Source: Setaria digitata (lineage: Eukaryota; Nematoda; Chromadorea; Rhabditida; Setariidae). Taken from it: 64,000 nt of DNA. Below the pieces are notes generated by a model. The model saw only the letters and a program-made list of their open reading frames with translations, was not told where the DNA came from and searched no databases. Each line of letters starts with the position of its first letter. Position 1 is the stretch's first letter. The stretch lies in assembly GCA_003640385.1 (NCBI GenBank), contig RCAB01000095.1, forward strand, positions 113,135-177,134. The letters run 5' to 3'. Shown here one piece after another: positions 52,354-64,000 of this stretch. The translations under genes were made by a program, and so were the position numbers.

Positions 52354-53696
52354 AGTCATCTGTGAAATTCGATTTCAATGAGACAGCCGTGATGGAAAAT
52401 CAAATGCTGCTGAAAATGTCGGATAGAACGCTCTGGAATCTTCTAGCAAATATGAAAGTTTCAGTGCCAGAAAAAAAGTTGTAGAAACTAGGCTATTTCA
52501 ATCTCTTGAATCTCGGAAATAGGTGCCCATACGAGTTATTATAGCAGAGAATTTTAATGAAGTGCTGCTTTTCTGGTTACATTTGGTACGAAATTTTTTT
52601 ACTACAAAATAATTTCAAAGCTGTACAACGAACTCAAATTTCCCTCAGGATTAAGGAATTCATTTGATCATAAAATTTTATTTCAAAATTAAATTACTGG
52701 TTTAAACTTTAACTTGCAGGAAGATATACTTTATTCAGTCCTATAAGTTAATTTAAATTGCTGGGTTGGTTGAATTATCTAACCGTCTCTTGCACTGACA
52801 CATTATAGTATGTTATTCGTAGACTTCCTGGACTGAATAGATTAATCTTCCCGTTTTCATTAATAAAACATATCAAAAAGTTTAGCCATGAAAGAAATAT
52901 AAATAAATTTCGTCACGAAAATTGTTTGAAATACTGGTTTAACAAATTTCCATAGCATAAACAATGGAAAGTTAATGATCCATCACTAGTCCATCCTGAA
53001 ACTTCTCATTTCTTTAAGAAGTTTTAGCAAGGAAAAAAATTCTTTTCTAAATTAGCAAGAAGGGAATGTTACATGAAAGAATATTATTATCAGGTGTAAT
53101 GTGGCTGTTTTTGCTTATTTCACCTAAATTGTCTAATTTATATTCGATTATCTCTAATCTTGTAATTAAAAAGCATAAATCCAATCAGTCTCCATTACTA
53201 ATTATAAGCATGCCGCAAAAAATGGTCATGTCATGATCAAAAATTTTTTGGGAATAAACAAAAGAAATATTGCCACAAAAAGAAACATTTAATGAATGAT
53301 AGATAATTAATGTTATGATAATATTTATGGTTGTTAGGCAATTTTAATAATTACTTTATTATTCAAATATTTAAAGAGATTGTTGAAGTAGTCATACATG
53401 CTGTGTTGATGTATATAGTAAATCTGAAAATTGTAAAATAGCCTAAATTTAATTCATTATTTTCAGCTTATAACATATGTCTTAAGCGTAGAATTTGATT
53501 TGAATTTTAGGGAATTCTCTCTTTTCACTTTCATTTTTTGAGTATTTCTAGAACCACTTCAATTTTTATGCTACTCTCATTTATAATCTATTTGCACCTA
53601 CAAGATTATTTTCAAATTTTAAGTATGATTTTTTTTATATATCCTTCTTGCATTACTTCAAAGATGAAATTTTACAGGTTACATAACTTTAAAATA
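52354..53696. other. Intergenic spacer
   Basis: AT-rich, no exon supported. A TTTTACAG acceptor near 53678 is the likely trans-splice site of the next gene. Confidence 0.5.
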
Positions 53697-55650
53697 ATGG
53701 AAATATCAGTGATACCATCGAAACCGAAACGATATTATTTACCGTTGTCACTGTCATATGATGATGTGGATTTCCGTTGTAAACGATGGCAATACGGCAT
53801 TAGGTACAATTGAAATTTAAATTTAGTTTAAATTAGCCGTCAATTTAAATTGTCAAAAACCTCAATGAGTAAAAAATTTACATTATTTAGCAATACATAA
53901 CAGAACAATATAAGCTACCTTATCTATCGTGCAGCAGAGATAGCTAGTTATTTTAACTATCTGAATTTTAAATTCAATAATGTATTGCTGAAATTGAATT
54001 TTTCTTCAGGCAAATAGAAGAAGAATCGAATGCTAGTAAGTTTGGTGTTTCCAAATTGATTTACTTTTTTGGTGCCACGAAAAAAGATGAAATGTATAAA
54101 GATAAATTGTTCGTATTAAAAGTGTAAGTACAACATTTATCCATTTTATTTACAGTCTGTGAAATACAGCAGCAAAAAAAAAAAATTCCAATAAAATTTA
54201 TTTAACGATTTTCAAATTTTTTCCATCTCCTACTATTTCAATTTCAATTTATTTAACTTTCATAGTTGCGGAACTTTAGTTGTTTTACGGTATTTCGATG
54301 CCGAACTGTTTGTACATACCACAGCACCCAGTGCAGCAGCATCTTTGAAATCCACTCTGAGGAATCAGCATATCAGTCCGTTATCACAAATGGAAGTTCT
54401 ACACTTGAAACCTACTACTGGTTGCTTTAGGTTTACATTTTTATCTGCAGTACCACCTGATGTAAAAAGAATTTGTCAGCTACTATTTTGCAATTTATTA
54501 AATTTTAACGAGGACAGGGAGCTAATTTTAGTTTTTTATAATATTTTTAAAAAATTACGATAATTTTTTACGAACGTACTTTGAAAGATAATAATTATCA
54601 AGTACAGTAAGAGATGAAGAAAAATTTAGAGTAAAATCAACAGAACACAATTCAAAGCAAAGGTTGTCACCGCAATTACCCAACCCTTCCCGATCTCTGG
54701 TGAATTTTTATCAAAAACTTATTGGAAACAAACAAAAAAAAAAAAAGAAAAATTTGCTACCCGTCAAATCTAAAAGAAAACAAGTAGTTTTTTTAGTCTT
54801 TAAGCTATAATTCTATTAATTGTTGACATAGTCGACAAAGTTATTTCCTGATAATCATTTCTTTATATATGACATAAAGACAAATATTCTATAACAATTA
54901 CTATTAGTGCACAGCTGAACCTGATCCGGTTTCCGATAACTATCGTTTTTTTAAGTGCTATTAGCACTTTAATTATTGTGCATATTTTTAGACACCAGCT
55001 CTTAAAAGCTCGAAACAAATTTTTGAAAAATTCTGTTTGGAAAGACCGAAAGAGAACCAAAAAATGAGAACCAAAAAACTGTCGAGAATGTTCTTAGCAG
55101 CACACCATATCAATATATTATCACCATACGAGACTGGTTCCAGTGAAATAATTCTCGATGATGCAAATTCCAGTGCAGAACGGAATCTGAATTCAAATAT
55201 AAAATCACCCACAACCGGATATCCCATTATTTTTGCCGAACAAAGTTTGAAGACAGCGCTTGTTGCATCGGCAGAAAAAATGAAATACGTCATTTACAAG
55301 ACTATAAAAGTGGTAAAATGTCAATTATTCATATTAATTCGATTTTTACTCACAAAATTTCTAATCGTTAAAAAGTAAATTCGTAAGAAGCTGACGGCAT
55401 ATTTTTGCCAGTTGGTGAAATAATCCATGGCTTTTAATTGGAACTCCTAATAATTATAATTATTTATTAATAATTAATAAAATACAATCTTTACTCTTTC
55501 ATTACAAATACATTTTCTTGTTAGTTTGTAAAAATAAAAAAAATTTTTTAGCTTGAAAGTTCATCAGTACTGAAAGACAAACGTGGACAAAGGTCACGTC
55601 ATTCAGTGATTTACTTCACAGATGAAGACAGTGACGCAAGTTGCGTTTAG
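53697..55650 (+). CDS. Unrecognised 277-residue protein
   Basis: Five exons (53697-53803, 54010-54123, 54266-54461, 54992-55309, 55552-55650) join in phase. The ATG follows a TTTTACAG acceptor by 18 nt. The first half is a mixed alpha/beta-like sequence: RYYLPLSLSYDDVDFRCKRW, GVSKLIYFFGATKKDEMYKD, CGTLVVLRYFDAELFVHTTA. The second half is hydrophilic, with LERPKENQKMRTKKLSRMF, a long Ser/Asn region and an acidic end, VIYFTDEDSDASCV. No signal peptide or membrane helix is seen. Exon 3 was ended at GAT|GTAAAA because that restores phase 0 for exon 4; reading on instead gives a stop at 54563 and a shorter protein with a Leu-rich tail. The gene is 1.3 kb downstream of the possible BTB-like gene on the same strand. 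Function unknown. Confidence 0.6.
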
Positions 55651-55964
55651 CTAATAGATCAAGTTAAAATGAATTTTGAGAGAAAATTCCAGAAAAAGTT
55701 TTTGAAAAAACTGCAATAGCGTCTTAACACCACAGCGCTGTTCATTTTTATATATGATTTTGCGTTAACCTATTAGGAATATACCAGTTTCCAAAACTTT
55801 TCTTTCGAGGCCCAATTCAAAAAAAAAGATTACTTTTTAATCGATTTGAACTTTAGCACAATTCCATTTTCAGATCAGGTATTAGTAAGTAACATGGTGA
55901 AGATATTCCTTTCTTAGCCACATTGCTCCTACTTTTTCTTTTCTCTACGATTTTCAGCAAAACA

Positions 55965-56165
55965 ATGATGAAAATTCTTCAGGACCCAAATTGGCGAGAA
56001 GCAAGAAAATTGAATTCAAATGAAGGATTTGATTATTGTCTTCTATTTCCCTCATTTTTAATTGTTTTTGCATATTATGTATTATTCGTTATTATTAAAT
56101 CTATTATCTATAACTGTCTCATCTTAGAGAATTGGACTGGCCCTTTTGTTAATTATTCATTTTAA
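55965..56165 (+). CDS. Possible small membrane protein, 66 aa
   Basis: A single open exon starts with ATG-ATG 9 nt after a good ATTTTCAG acceptor. The N-terminus KILQDPNWREARKLNSNEG is hydrophilic. It is followed by one long hydrophobic helix (CLLFPSFLIVFAYYVLFVII) and a short tail ending ENWTGPFVNYSF with two potential N-glycosylation sites. It lies 315 bp after the stop of the preceding same-strand gene, a distance that fits a polycistronic unit processed by trans-splicing. AT-rich DNA can give hydrophobic frames by chance, so the call is tentative. Confidence 0.38.
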   Translation: MMKILQDPNWREARKLNSNEGFDYCLLFPSFLIVFAYYVLFVIIKSIIYNCLILENWTGPFVNYSF

Positions 56166-57353
56166 ACGAACAGCAGAATTTCTTCAATTGCTAAAATTAG
56201 AATTTCCTTGTCGGAGGGCGATGTTGAATAATATCCACTATGACATGAAGTGATCATAGATATCTAGCTAGATTACGATGTTGGTACTTAAATAGTAGGA
56301 ATATGATACAATGAATGGTTTTTCTAATATAGGCATATATCAAAGTACCAGAAAGTTGAAATGGGAACACTTCTCATTTTTTCAATTTCGCATAAATATG
56401 ATGAAATAAGTGGAAGTGTTGGAATTAAATAATTATTAGGTAAGGAGCTTAATCATTTAGATTCATTTTACTGTACTTTTTAGAATCGCAGAAAAGGAAC
56501 TTAATTTTCATCAGGTGCGCAAGAGGATGAAATTTCATGATTCAAATCAAATTCGAGAATTATGGACTACTTCGAATCAAAGACTTTCTTTCACCTGGAT
56601 AGGTTGAATAACTTGATTTAGGGTCATCATAAAAGTCAAAGTTTTAAACAAAAATCTGAAAACAAGGCCAAGTTTGGAAAATTCTTTATCTTCACAGCAA
56701 AAAACTAAGCATAATCATTTAGATCCATTTTATTTCAATTTTTAAAGTCATTATGATATTTTGACTGATTAGCAGTGTTATTCCTAAAAACAGTTATTTT
56801 GCAACTGAAGCAAATTTCATTTTAAGTAATTTTACAACTACAATAATATTAAAGGAGGATAAAACCAACAAGAAAGAAAGTACCATTGAGAAGAAAACTT
56901 TTGTAATATTGCATTTGTATGCAAAAATGCGGAAAAAAAATAGAATACAAAAATACTAACAATTATGGGGATCGAATTTTGGAATTTGAAATGACAAATC
57001 AAAATAAGTTTTTACAAATCGAAATTTTGAACCAAACATTGAAATGAAAGGTCAAAGATAACAGCGAACAAAATAAGAACAAAAAATATTTAGTTATGAC
57101 AACTTAATAATGTGCAAGTGCATGGTCCCTGAAGCATGAAATTTAATACTTCGTGTTACAGAATATTGTAGCAAAGTATAGTGTAGAGGGAATATAAAAT
57201 CCAGAAAAAGTCGAAGTTTGAATGGGAAACTAAATTAAAACAAAATAAATACTTCAATGGAAAAGTTAGACATGGCAAAAAGTGGAAATAAATGCTAGAT
57301 GATGAGTGAAATCAAACGCCGAAAAGAGCATTACTTACAGGTACTATTCGCCA
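56166..57353. other. Intergenic region between convergent genes
   Basis: AT-rich, no exon supported on either strand. It is the shared 3' side of the plus-strand cluster and the minus-strand coiled-coil gene. Confidence 0.5.
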
Positions 57354-58077
57354 TCACAAAATCTCACGTACTGGACTCATCGAAAATGAAACATTCGGCT
57401 GAAGTGCCTGAGCTACTTGATTTCTCCAGTATTCAGCAAGCAAATCAGCACGGTCTTTTCGACGAAGCAAATAGTCTGAGTATTTCTTGTTCTCTTCAAT
57501 ACGTGAATTCATCTGCTCCAATTGTTTTTTCATTAGCGACTGTTGCAGCTTGTACTGAAATTACGAATGAATCTTATCAAGTATTAATCGTATGTAATGC
57601 TGAAGTGATGGCACTATTGATGGGTTTTGAGAAAGAGACTGAAACTGCTTCATTTTCTGAAGATCGCCATTTAAATGATATACCATTTTAATGCTATTCT
57701 CACTTGACCAGTGCTAACATCCGAGGAAGTTAATTTCAATGTTATTAGAAAAGAGCAAGGTAATGAGGGAATCCAGCTAACTTACATTCTTGATGAGTCT
57801 ACCGAGCTCTTCACACTTTCTTTTCCCAATTTTAATTTTGCTCTGCAATTTAAGGAAATTTTCACATTCCGTTGCGAATGACCGTTCACTGAAAAAAAAA
57901 AAACTTTCTTGATAAGTTTCAATTTGCTGGAACTCGTTAAGACTTTAGAAAGTTATTTTTAGCAAAAACTTACTGATAATCAACCTCGCTGAAAAGCATA
58001 TCTCTAGCATCTTCTATCTTATCCGATAAATAAGCAATACGATTCTGAAGTAACTGGATCATTTTTTTCTCTTCCAT
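57354..58077 (-). CDS. Small coiled-coil protein, 135 aa
   Basis: Three minus-strand exons (58077-57974, 57888-57786, 57554-57354) join exactly in phase with canonical GT-AG introns. The ATG is 7 nt after TTTTTAAG, a plausible trans-splice acceptor. The protein is almost entirely charged heptad-like helix: MIQLLQNRIAYLSDKIEDAR, ENFLKLQSKIKIGKRKCEEL, LQQSLMKKQLEQMNSRIEEN, LLRRKDRADLLAEYWRNQVA. It ends FSMSPVREIL. It is probably a cytoskeletal, centrosomal or scaffold component, which is inference from coiled coil alone; no family is recognised. A 130-codon open frame on the plus strand (57299-57691) overlaps the last exon. It is a shadow, because the minus reading has three linked exons and an amphipathic pattern while the plus reading has neither. 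Confidence 0.78.
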
Positions 58078-61000
58078 GCATCTTAAAAACATATTTCATT
58101 TGAAAGAGTATGGAGTCACTGTTTAGCAGATGTAGATATTGGCTGAAAACTTGAAATCATGTCGTAAATGAGCTAATAGTGTTCTTGTATAACCAATCCT
58201 TTGAAAGAACTTTACTTGAAACTTGAGTTTTAGTTCTAGTAGTTTGAAAGGAAATTCAAGACTGAAAATTCAAACTATTGGTACTCTGTGGAAAAATCAA
58301 AAATTAAAAATGATGATCAAAAATTAAAAATGATTACTTCTCATTCCAAAAGCACAGTCTTTCCTCCAAGTGCTTTTCAACAATTTTAAGCTTTTGGATA
58401 TGCTTGTCCTTCTCATTCTTTTTATTGCAAATAAACTTTCGCAAGATGGACAAAAGAATCATTCCAGTGATCGAATAAGCACACTAAGTCAATTTTCAAT
58501 TACAATAATCTGAAACTTAAAAAAGCATTATTATCCAACAGCAGAATCATGAAAATGCCCCCAAAAACTCTAGTACTGGATGAATAAATGATAAGCATAC
58601 CTAATCAGTGATAGCGTAAGACCTCAAGGATAGATAGGAGTAAAGAATGCAAATAATTTGTTTAAAGTACAAAAGTTGATTTCGAGCTTCTTAAATACTT
58701 CCCAAGATAGGTCAGGTATCCAAAACTTCACGTTCAGTGAAAAAGCTTGAGAATCAAAGGTGTCATGGGAAAATACGAGGATCTCTCACGGTTATTTATG
58801 GAGGAAGTGTATTGCTTGTCAACATACATGAAAGGATTTTTTTCAAATTATTTAAATTTCATGTTTTTCTTAAACAGATAGCCAAATGTACCGAATGATT
58901 TTTGAAGTTTTTATTATTAAAATGTTATTGGAATAATGGCAACTCGTACTAAATTGTTAAAAAATAGTTATTAAATTTGTTATCTATTTAGCGCAATTTA
59001 AAATTGTTTTCTTGCTGATTCGTTTTCGTATTTTGAAACGCATAATATTCGGAAGCTATTATAATCGACAATGATAAGATCAGCTTCGTCGCTGTGTCAA
59101 AGTTTATCTTACCGTATACCAAAGACCGATGGTGACATTTGTATCACTTCACTTTCTTGTCGGTATTGTCTTCGATGAGTGAAGGAAGTTCCCGCGAAAG
59201 ATTATCTGAATGTTAGAGGAAACATCGCTGTTGTCAGTTATTGTATCAGGGTGAGAAAAAGTTCCATAAAAAAAACAAATTGGGATAACAAAATGACAAC
59301 TTTTTAAGTTGTTTATCCATTCATTTTTAAAACCAACAATGTTCCTTCTAATTGTTATAATTAGTAATTGTAGTAATTATTCCTCATAATCAATTCTAGC
59401 CAGTTCAAATAAACCATCAGGTTAAACCAGTTAGATCGGTCAGACTGTAAGCCATTAATCTTTCATACGATATTCTCTTATACTGTTTGCAGTTCTGCAA
59501 TTTCCCTGAATAGTCAGAATGTTTGTTTACATTTTCTAACCGATAGATTTTCAGTAATAAGCAATCAGAGCAGTAATTAGGTGATAAATTAAGTCGGAAA
59601 CGTGATGAAGGAGAAATGTCATCTGTTATATCTAGTTTAATAATCCAAAAATTTCNTCAGAATGTTTGTTTACATTTTCTAACCGATAGATTTTCAGTAA
59701 TAAGCAATCAGAGCAGTAATTAGGTGATAAATTAAGTCGGAAACGTGATGAAGGAGAAATGTCATCTGTTATATCTAGTTTAATAATCCAAAAATTTCTA
59801 ATGATAGAATTTCGACGCTTTTCCATCATTATTTCGACAGCAAACCTGGTTCGAGGTTATCAAAATGTTAATTGGAATTAGTCCCTCTTTTCAGATAATT
59901 CATTTGGACTATTTTATTGATATCACTGACAACATATATGATTGTGCATGAGAGAATTCGCAAGTTTATTTTTTCACTTTTAATCAAATACCTTTCTGCA
60001 AGTTGAAAAAATTATTTGGAATTTGAATCGATTAGAAATTCATTGCCAGTAGCAAATATACTGGAAAAGTTTTAAAACTTAGTTTGTAAAAAATAATAAA
60101 GAACGACCTACTGACCGATCTCCACATCAGACTTTGTTATAAACTTTGTCATATAAACTAATAACAAATACAACTATAACACGTACGCTCTTCACTTGTG
60201 ATTGTTTAAGAAGTTAGCCTGCTTTAATTATTTAATTCATATTAGTGGATCAGATCAACTTTTCCGTCATCGGATCATTTTTTAATTAAAAAGCTGACTA
60301 ATTTTCTATCCAGCTCATACCCAATAGCTTTACGTTATTTTATTTTAACTTAAAATTTAGTTACCGATTCATCTTTTTAAAATGTTAGAAAAATAGCAAT
60401 TCAGAGCTATGATACATGATAAAGAACTCGGCATTAAATTTGAATTTACACTCCAATCAAATTCTTTGATTAAAATGAAAATGAAGTAAGACATTGAAAT
60501 ATCGTAGAAGTGTTTTTTAAAAAAAAAGTAAAATAATATGAAATCAGTTTCTGAAGAATGTAACGAAAAGCGAAATTTATGTATGCTATGATGACACCGA
60601 ATTCTTTGTTATGACAAAAACCAATCCTTCAAAGTTATATGATGTTTTCTTCCTGTGAATTTAATATTCTCCGAAAAAATTAGTCTTCTAAATAAAAGCA
60701 AATCAGATAATTTTTGTCCTGCTCTAGTCTGAATTATTTCTTTGTGCTTCAAAAATCTGACTTAAAAATACTGCAAAATAAAGATAACTTGGTTGAAATA
60801 CGAGGAATTTTAGCATAAAGAAAGAATGTTTTAAATTCTTCGATTTTTATGATTTTTAAAAATTTTTTAAATTTAAAAATTTTACATAGTCAGGAAAAGA
60901 ATATTTATTATTTCAGTTTACTGTATCTAAACTACTTCTGTATTTTTAAGACTTTTTAAGCAGTCACTTCGGTGAGTTTCTTTGCTAATGAATGTTTCGG

Positions 61001-61841
61001 AAAGCATGTAAAAAAAGTCAGACTAATATTTTCTTGGAATACTGAAAAACATTTGCACTTATTTTATATTGTGCAAAAATTTTAAAATAACTCATTAAAG
61101 GAGAAAAAACTGCAAGGCAATGGACAGGGCTCTTACTTTACTCGATTTTTTCGTTTATAAGTGTCCTATGCATGCCTCAGTCTCGTTTTTCTTTAAATTT
61201 AAGTAAAGTCAAAAATAATGGCAACATTTGTTAACGAACTAGGAAAACCTAATAACAGCTGGAATGTGTTATAGTTGAGAAATTAAAAGTTACAGAGATG
61301 TAGTTGAGATTACGGTCAGCATCTAATCACTAAAATTTAAACATTTCTGATATACACACCCTAATAGTATCAGAAAAAGTTTTATTGAATTTCAACTGAT
61401 TACAGAAAAATTATCATTACTTGTAAGAATGCTGTAGTTAGACAGTGTCAAACAGGATGAAACAAAAGAATCTTAAGACTAATTTAGGATTATTTAATCA
61501 TTTTATTAGAAGCTCTTATTAGTTAGAATGTTATTTGCTATGAATTCGCACCAGAAAGTAGAAATAACATTTTTCAGATGTAAGAAGTAAATATTTTGCG
61601 CAAATCGATGGTTTTATGCTAAAGGCAGCTTCATATGAAAAGTTTAATTTTCGAAATTCTAATTACAGTTTGATCCTATTTCTGAAATCTGACTCGAGTT
61701 AAATCTTACGAATATAAAGCACAGAAAATTTAGGGAAAATTGTTAATAATCTTTAAAAAAATTCCAGCATTCAATTGAAACTTTGTTTTTCACGAATCGA
61801 ATTTAACTTTTATTTTTTTTAATTTCACTTTTTTTGAAGAG
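58078..61841. other. Intergenic region
   Basis: About 3.8 kb of AT-rich DNA with a single-N duplication at 59513-59800. A 35-codon frame near 59068 (MIRSASSLCQ...) is too short to accept. The first exon and promoter of the ET-module gene probably lie in the right half; a short MKSLIFEILIT frame at 61637, ending before a GTTTGA, is one candidate. Confidence 0.45.
59513..59800. repeat. Direct duplication of about 143 bp across a single N
   Basis: The block starting TCAGAATGTTTGTTTACATT and ending AATCCAAAAATTTC is present on both sides of the N at 59657, with essentially no differences. Likely an unmerged assembly overlap. Confidence 0.88.
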
Positions 61842-62591
61842 ATTTGCACAGCGCATTTGATTATTACTGCTTTATCAACATTTTGCAACAACAAATCAGT
61901 GCTTGGCATAAATTGCTATGCGGGCGTCACACGGAAATATTTTCATTCTTCCATTTCCTTCAGAACCGAAACTTGTAAAGTGGCAAATTTCTGCGTTAAA
62001 TATCATCGTGTTGACTTCAGAAATGTGAGATTCTGCTTCTTGGAAGAAACATTCTTCTGGTGTAAGCAAGGCATTAGACAGTTTTAAATAAAACGAGTTC
62101 TAGATTGAGATTTGTTCAGACTAGCATTCACTGACTCACACTTCCCACTGAAAATCTTAGTCTAAGATCCAAAACCTTTCTTGGACCTTAGACATCTCTT
62201 CTCTTTCAGCTTTGCACTTTCATTGTTACAGTTCTTTAGCAACTACTTCGCTCTTTCTTCAGCAAAAATCATTGGTCATCAAATCCTGCGATAACGAGGG
62301 AGCTTGCGTGGTGAGTGAAATTTCGTTCCAATTACTGAATTGAGATCTCCAGTGGGTATTCGAGTCAGAGTACCATCACATCATACCCTGCTGCAGAACG
62401 AAAGCTGTACCGTTGGAATTGTCGGTGCCAAACATATGGGATATGCCAAAGGACCGCTGGAGAACATTTGGGATTGTTGTTGCAAAGGAACGCTATGCAA
62501 TTCAGTTTTTCCTTATTTCATTCATCCTGTAATTACCTGCTCTTTCACCGCGCTAGCAGCTTTTATTTCAAATTTTCTTATGAGTTCATGA
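61842..62591 (+). CDS. ET-module/Ly6-like cysteine-rich GPI-type protein, 5' incomplete
   Basis: Three exons (61842-62024, 62263-62310, 62397-62591) join in phase 0 into about 141 residues. The first begins with a hydrophobic stretch (HLIITALSTFCNNKSVLG) resembling a signal peptide. It then reads INCYAGVTRK, TCKVANFCVKYHR, SCDNEGACV, ESCTVG and finally WDCCCKGTLCNS. The spacing of Cys and the CCC...LCN end fit nematode ET-module and three-finger Ly6-like proteins. The C-terminal helix PVITCSFTALAAFISNFLMS after LCN fits a GPI-anchor signal. No ATG is in frame in the first exon, so an upstream exon is missing from the model and 61842 is only a provisional edge. Such proteins are surface or secreted; ligands are unknown. 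Confidence 0.66.
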
Positions 62592-64000
62592 AAGTTTAGT
62601 GAAGATCAACAGTTCGGTTGCTTTTCTCATTTGGCACTGCATTGTCAAAGCTAGCTTCTGATCGGAAGCTGGAAACTGCTATAATCTGTTATAATCAATA
62701 AGATTTACGGATTATTAATAACTGCTCTTCTTAATTAATTAACTTCCTCTCATAACTGCTGATACCGTCTGTTGAAAGTTCATGATATCATGACTTGTAT
62801 TCATTCTCTTTTTGACGTACTGGTTTGCCGGAACGTATCTTTTGATCTATATATGTGCCTGACATTTCCACTCAAATTTTTATTTTTTATTTTCCGGAAT
62901 TTATCGCTGCCGTATAGAGTGGTGTATTGCTTCTGCTAACAAAATTCTAAGCTTTGTTTTTATGCTCTTCTCATAAATATATGTATATTTCTTTTCAAAC
63001 AAAATTTTCATGTTTTTCTCCATTAAAAGAAAAATACAAATTGAGTCAAATATTTTCCACAACTTGGTAGATCCCAGAAGTCTTACTGATATGGAATTCC
63101 CGAAATCGCAGTAACATTCATTAAAGATAATATTTATGCAAGTAACTAAGGTTGATATGTCTGTATCTAAGTTGCTAAATTTTTTTATTTGTGATATTAC
63201 GACACCATTCAGTCTTTGAAATAGCCAGCCATTAATTCAAACCTTTAAAAACCCATTGTGAATTGACATCGAATTATCTACCATAGACATTTTTAGCGGA
63301 TAACTAAGTGCGCTTGACCATATCCCTGAAATATTCAAAGAATTGATGATTAGTGTTGGAGAGTAGCCACCGTTAAACTAATAACATAGAATCTTAAGAG
63401 ATAAAGTAATTGGACACAATGGACTTGCAAAATTAAGTCAATAGTTTCACATTACAATGGAAAAGTCTTCGGGTACTAATAGTAACTGCATATTTAATTA
63501 TATAGAAAGTAATGAGAATGAATTAGTCTCTATTAATGAAATAAGTTCAGAACGTTTAAACGAACGTCTTTAAATCTGTATTCCATGCTGCCTACTTCTG
63601 TCCCACCACCTTTCCATCATTTCAAATTATATAAACAATTTTTGGCAGGTGTATTCGAAGTGATGTTATTTTTGGCTGTTACCTGTAATTCCAGTACAGG
63701 TGATTGTTGATAAGGGGTTTTGTCGTCAACATACTACTAAAAAGACACTAAACTGAAGTGCGAGAGATTAGTTTGAGATAGGTAACACAAAAAATAGTTC
63801 AGCATTGAGGCAACGTAAGTTAAACTTTAAACTTAAAGAATATTTTCATGTACGATAATAGCAACGTATCTCTGAAATAATTTATTGTTATAATAAATTT
63901 GTGATCAAATCTGCCGATTAGGATTGAGTTTCTAAATGAGTGGAGGGAAACAGTATCTATTCAATGCATATGAATGCGCCGAAAGAAAGTAACAATTAAG
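62592..64000. other. Intergenic region to window end
   Basis: AT-rich DNA; no exon, RNA gene or notable repeat was recognised. Confidence 0.5.

Noticed and set aside
54988..55293. Minus-strand 101-codon frame
   Set aside because: Shadow of the plus-strand exon 54992-55309, which joins in phase on both sides.
57299..57691. 130-codon plus-strand frame as a gene
   Set aside because: It is antisense to a phase-consistent exon of the minus-strand coiled-coil gene and has no linked exons.
59068..59178. 35-codon Cys-containing frame as a small peptide gene
   Set aside because: No signal peptide, no splice context, length within chance expectation.

Overview
The window looks like nuclear DNA of a parasitic nematode, most likely a filarial or other spirurid worm. 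The DNA is AT-rich, genes are broken into many small exons with introns of 60-1000 bp, acceptors are mostly TTTCAG, and several first exons sit just behind an isolated TTTCAG/TTTTAG with no upstream exon, as expected for spliced-leader trans-splicing. The content is nematode-like: cathepsin F, a myristoylated globin, an ET-module/Ly6-like protein and a Kazal array. The species assignment is inference. Exon models were built by hand by matching splice phases.

Layout. 1-1322 (+): disordered acidic/Ser-rich protein, unrecognised. 4253-5732 (+): DESI/PPPDE cysteine peptidase, with a possible alternative last exon near 6.5 kb. 8983-11818 (+): SLC25 mitochondrial carrier, 301 aa in 7 exons. 12285-12366 (+): tRNA-Leu(AAG). 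13416-16849 (-): N-myristoylated globin of 281 aa that has Tyr where the proximal haem-ligand His should be. 16.9-28.1 kb: gene-poor stretch with microsatellites and two orphan minus-strand coding-like pieces. 28159-35024 (+): about 13 Kazal-type domains, modelled as two adjacent genes (473 aa with signal peptide, then 391 aa) because the middle exons do not join in phase. 39130-47997 (+): cathepsin F-like protease with cystatin-like N-terminus. Its 4.7-kb last intron holds a nested minus-strand gene (44591-45307) and a pre-miRNA-like hairpin. 49225-52353 (+): possible BTB-like 452-aa protein. 53697-55650 (+): unrecognised 277-aa protein. 55965-56165 (+): possible 66-aa membrane protein. 57354-58077 (-): 135-aa coiled-coil protein hidden beneath a longer decoy frame on the opposite strand. 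61842-62591 (+): ET-module/Ly6-like GPI-type protein, 5' end not found.

The genes do not form one pathway. A Kazal inhibitor locus lies just upstream of a papain-family protease, but Kazal domains normally inhibit serine proteases, so a functional link is not implied. Genes between 49 and 56 kb share a strand and could be partly polycistronic.

Assembly caution: all four N characters seen are single bases at the junction of a near-identical direct duplication, which suggests contig ends or alleles abutted rather than merged. A missing AG acceptor in the Kazal locus and a GC donor in the protease may be sequence errors or real oddities.
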